Positions 5,822 through 7,379 of a stretch of DNA of 7,379 bases are shown here, one piece after another. This DNA is from an uncultured Bacteroidales bacterium. Lineage in GTDB: Bacteria > Bacteroidota > Bacteroidia > Bacteroidales > UBA932. The stretch lies in NCBI GenBank assembly GCA_945982095.1, contig CAMFRR010000036.1, positions 1 to 7,379 of the forward strand, written 5' to 3'. Position 1 is the stretch's first letter. The number at the start of each line of letters is the position of its first letter. The notes under the pieces were generated by a model. That model did not search any database. It was not told the origin of the DNA and saw nothing but the letters and a program-made list of their open reading frames with translations. The position numbers and the translations under genes were made by a program.

Positions 5822-7379
5822 ATGGCTAAGGAGATAAAGATGACACCTATGATGCAGCAGTACTTCGCCATGAAGGCCCTGCATCCCGAAGCGCTGCTGC
5901 TGTTCCGTTGCGGCGACTTCTATGAAACATATGGCGATGACGCCGAAACCGCAAGCAAGGTGCTGGGCATTGCGCTGACCAAGCGCAGCAGCATTATGAA
6001 AGAGCATATCCCCATGGCCGGATTCCCATACCATGCCATAGAAAGCTTTCTGCATAAACTGATACGTGCGGGCTATAAGGTGGCCATATGCGACCAGCTT
6101 GAGGATCCTAAGCTTACAAAAAAGAATATAGTCAAACGAGGCATCACCGAACTCGTGACCCCCGGCGTTGTCCTTAATGAGAGCATACTCCATAATAAAG
6201 AGAACAACTACCTTGCATCCATAGCTTTCGTAAAAAACTCCATAGGCATTGCCCTGGCTGACCTCTCCACAGGCGAGTTCAAACTGTCTCAAGGCTCGGA
6301 AGAGTATGTACGCAGCCTCATAAGCCGCGAAGAGGTTAAAGAAATAGTGGTGGAGAAATGCTATGAAAACAAGGCGCGTGAACTCTTCGGTGACACTTAT
6401 TATATAAGTACCCTTCCGGACTGGGCCTATGTATATGAAAGCGCTAAAGAACGTCTTGTCAAGCAGTTGGGAACAGACAGCCTCAAAGGTTTCGGTGTGC
6501 AGGACTACAAGGACGGCATCACTGCCGCCGGTGCCCTGCTTGTCTACCTGGAGCAGACCCAGCATGAAAACCCTGAAAACATAAAAAGCATAGCCCGTAT
6601 AGACAGGAGCCGCTTCGTGTGGATGGACCGTTTTACCATGCGCAACCTGGAACTGTTTGCTCCGGCTTCAGGAGAGAAGGGAGACAGTCTGCTCAGCTGC
6701 CTGGACCATACGGCCTGCCCTATGGGTGCACGCCTTCTGCGCAGCTGGATAGGAATGCCCATCATGGACATAGAACAACTTAACAAACGCTATGACTGTA
6801 TAGAATACTTCTTGACCGATTCCGAACAGGGAGATCTTATACGCAGCGACATTTCCCGAATTGGAGACCTGGAGCGCATAATTTCCAGGGCCGCCGCAGG
6901 AAAGGTCATGCCTCGCGAAACCCTGGGGCTGCAGCGTAGCATGGACCTGTTCGAACCTATAAAGGAAATATGCCGTAACAGCAGCTGCCCTCCGTTGCAG
7001 GCCCTTGCAGAAGAAATGGCCGATATTGAGCAGCTCAGAGCCCTCATTCAGAAAACCATGCACCCAGAAGCTGCAGCAGCCCTGGGTAAAGGCGACATAA
7101 TCGGAAGCGGCGTTGATGAAGAGCTGGACCAACTGAGGGAGATTTCGCACAACGGCAAACAATATCTCCTTAAAATCCAGGAAAGGGAAATTGAAAGAAC
7201 GGGGATAAGTTCACTTAAGATAGGCTATAACAACAATTTCGGTTATTATATAGAGGTACGCAATGTCCATAAGGACAAGGTGCCTGAAGAATGGGTGCGC
7301 CGCCAAACCCTCGTGGGAGCAGAACGTTATGTTACTGAGGAACTTAAGGAGTATGAAAGCAAAATACTCGGAGCTGAGG
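5822..7379 (+). CDS. mutS: DNA mismatch repair protein MutS (3' partial)
   Basis: MutS binds mismatches and small loops in DNA and, using ATP, recruits MutL. The first 519 codons are present and I translated them without finding a frameshift; roughly 350 residues, including the Walker ATPase and dimerisation region, lie beyond the right edge. Numbered from the ATG at 5822, the mismatch-binding motif CGDFYETY holds the intercalating Phe33 and Glu35. Next come the connector domain (about 130-240) and the core/lever, with MDRFTMRNLELF (near 270) and CLDHTACPMGARLLRSWIGMP (near 290-310). The clamp segment KIGYNNNFGYYIEV (near 465-478) is followed by AERYVTEELKEYESKILGAE at the edge. This is the classical MutS1 architecture with domain I, not MutS2 or the MutS-like family lacking it. 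The start is uncertain: the ATG at 5822 gives MAKEIKMTPMM and has no upstream ribosome site, while the ATG at 5840 has AAGGAG six bases before it. Confidence 0.98.
   Translation, partial: MAKEIKMTPMMQQYFAMKALHPEALLLFRCGDFYETYGDDAETASKVLGIALTKRSSIMKEHIPMAGFPYHAIESFLHKLIRAGYKVAICDQLEDPKLTKKNIVKRGITELVTPGVVLNESILHNKENNYLASIAFVKNSIGIALADLSTGEFKLSQGSEEYVRSLISREEVKEIVVEKCYENKARELFGDTYYISTLPDWAYVYESAKERLVKQLGTDSLKGFGVQDYKDGITAAGALLVYLEQTQHENPENIKSIARIDRSRFVWMDRFTMRNLELFAPASGEKGDSLLSCLDHTACPMGARLLRSWIGMPIMDIEQLNKRYDCIEYFLTDSEQGDLIRSDISRIGDLERIISRAAAGKVMPRETLGLQRSMDLFEPIKEICRNSSCPPLQALAEEMADIEQLRALIQKTMHPEAAAALGKGDIIGSGVDEELDQLREISHNGKQYLLKIQEREIERTGISSLKIGYNNNFGYYIEVRNVHKDKVPEEWVRRQTLVGAERYVTEELKEYESKILGAE
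5828..5833 (+). promoter_or_regulatory. Shine-Dalgarno-like AAGGAG inside the mutS 5' end
   Basis: AAGGAG lies six bases before the in-frame ATG at 5840 and within codons 3-4 if translation begins at 5822. This is ideal spacing for a ribosome site, so ATG 5840 (protein beginning MTPMMQQYF) is a credible alternative start, particularly as the predicted transcript starts almost at 5822. Confidence 0.5.

Noticed and set aside
5708..6565. A 285-codon open frame on the - strand opposite mutS.
   Set aside because: It lies antisense to a clear mutS reading frame, its protein is Cys/His/Phe-rich with no recognisable domain, and it would cover the divergent promoters. It is a codon-bias shadow.
6668..7162. 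A 164-codon open frame on the - strand opposite mutS.
   Set aside because: It is antisense to the conserved MutS core and clamp and shows no family resemblance.

Overview
The window looks like ordinary chromosomal DNA from a member of the Bacteroidota, most likely the order Bacteroidales. Three things support this: an S46-family dipeptidyl peptidase, a large YfhO-like membrane protein of the form common in Bacteroidales, and two promoters matching the Bacteroidota primary-sigma pattern (TTTG, about 19-20 bases, TAnnTTTG). I cannot assign a genus. I saw no tRNA, rRNA, CRISPR array, insertion sequence or phage gene.

Layout. (1) Positions 1-1852, + strand: the C-terminal 616 residues of a secreted S46 serine dipeptidyl peptidase of DPP7 type; its N-terminus lies outside the window. 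(2) Positions 1833-4400, - strand: an 855-residue YfhO-family polytopic membrane protein whose 3' end overlaps the peptidase tail-to-tail by 20 bp. (3) Positions 4397-5686, - strand: a 429-residue GT-B (GT4-like) glycosyltransferase. Its stop overlaps the YfhO start in an ATGA junction, so the two form an operon with the glycosyltransferase first. (4) Positions 5687-5821: a 135-bp divergent intergenic region with one promoter for each direction and a 20-bp inverted repeat. (5) Positions 5822-7379, + strand: the first 519 codons of mutS, running off the right edge before the ATPase domain.

How the genes relate. The glycosyltransferase and the YfhO protein probably act together on a cell-surface or lipid-linked glycan: a cytosolic GT-B enzyme coupled to a membrane GT-C-like protein. 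Their sugar and acceptor cannot be read from the sequence. The peptidase belongs to periplasmic peptide catabolism and mutS to mismatch repair; neither has an evident functional link to the glycan pair. No wholly new system is visible. The items most worth checking are the very short predicted mutS leader with two competing start codons, the compact divergent promoter region with its inverted repeat, and the translationally coupled glycosyltransferase/YfhO pair.
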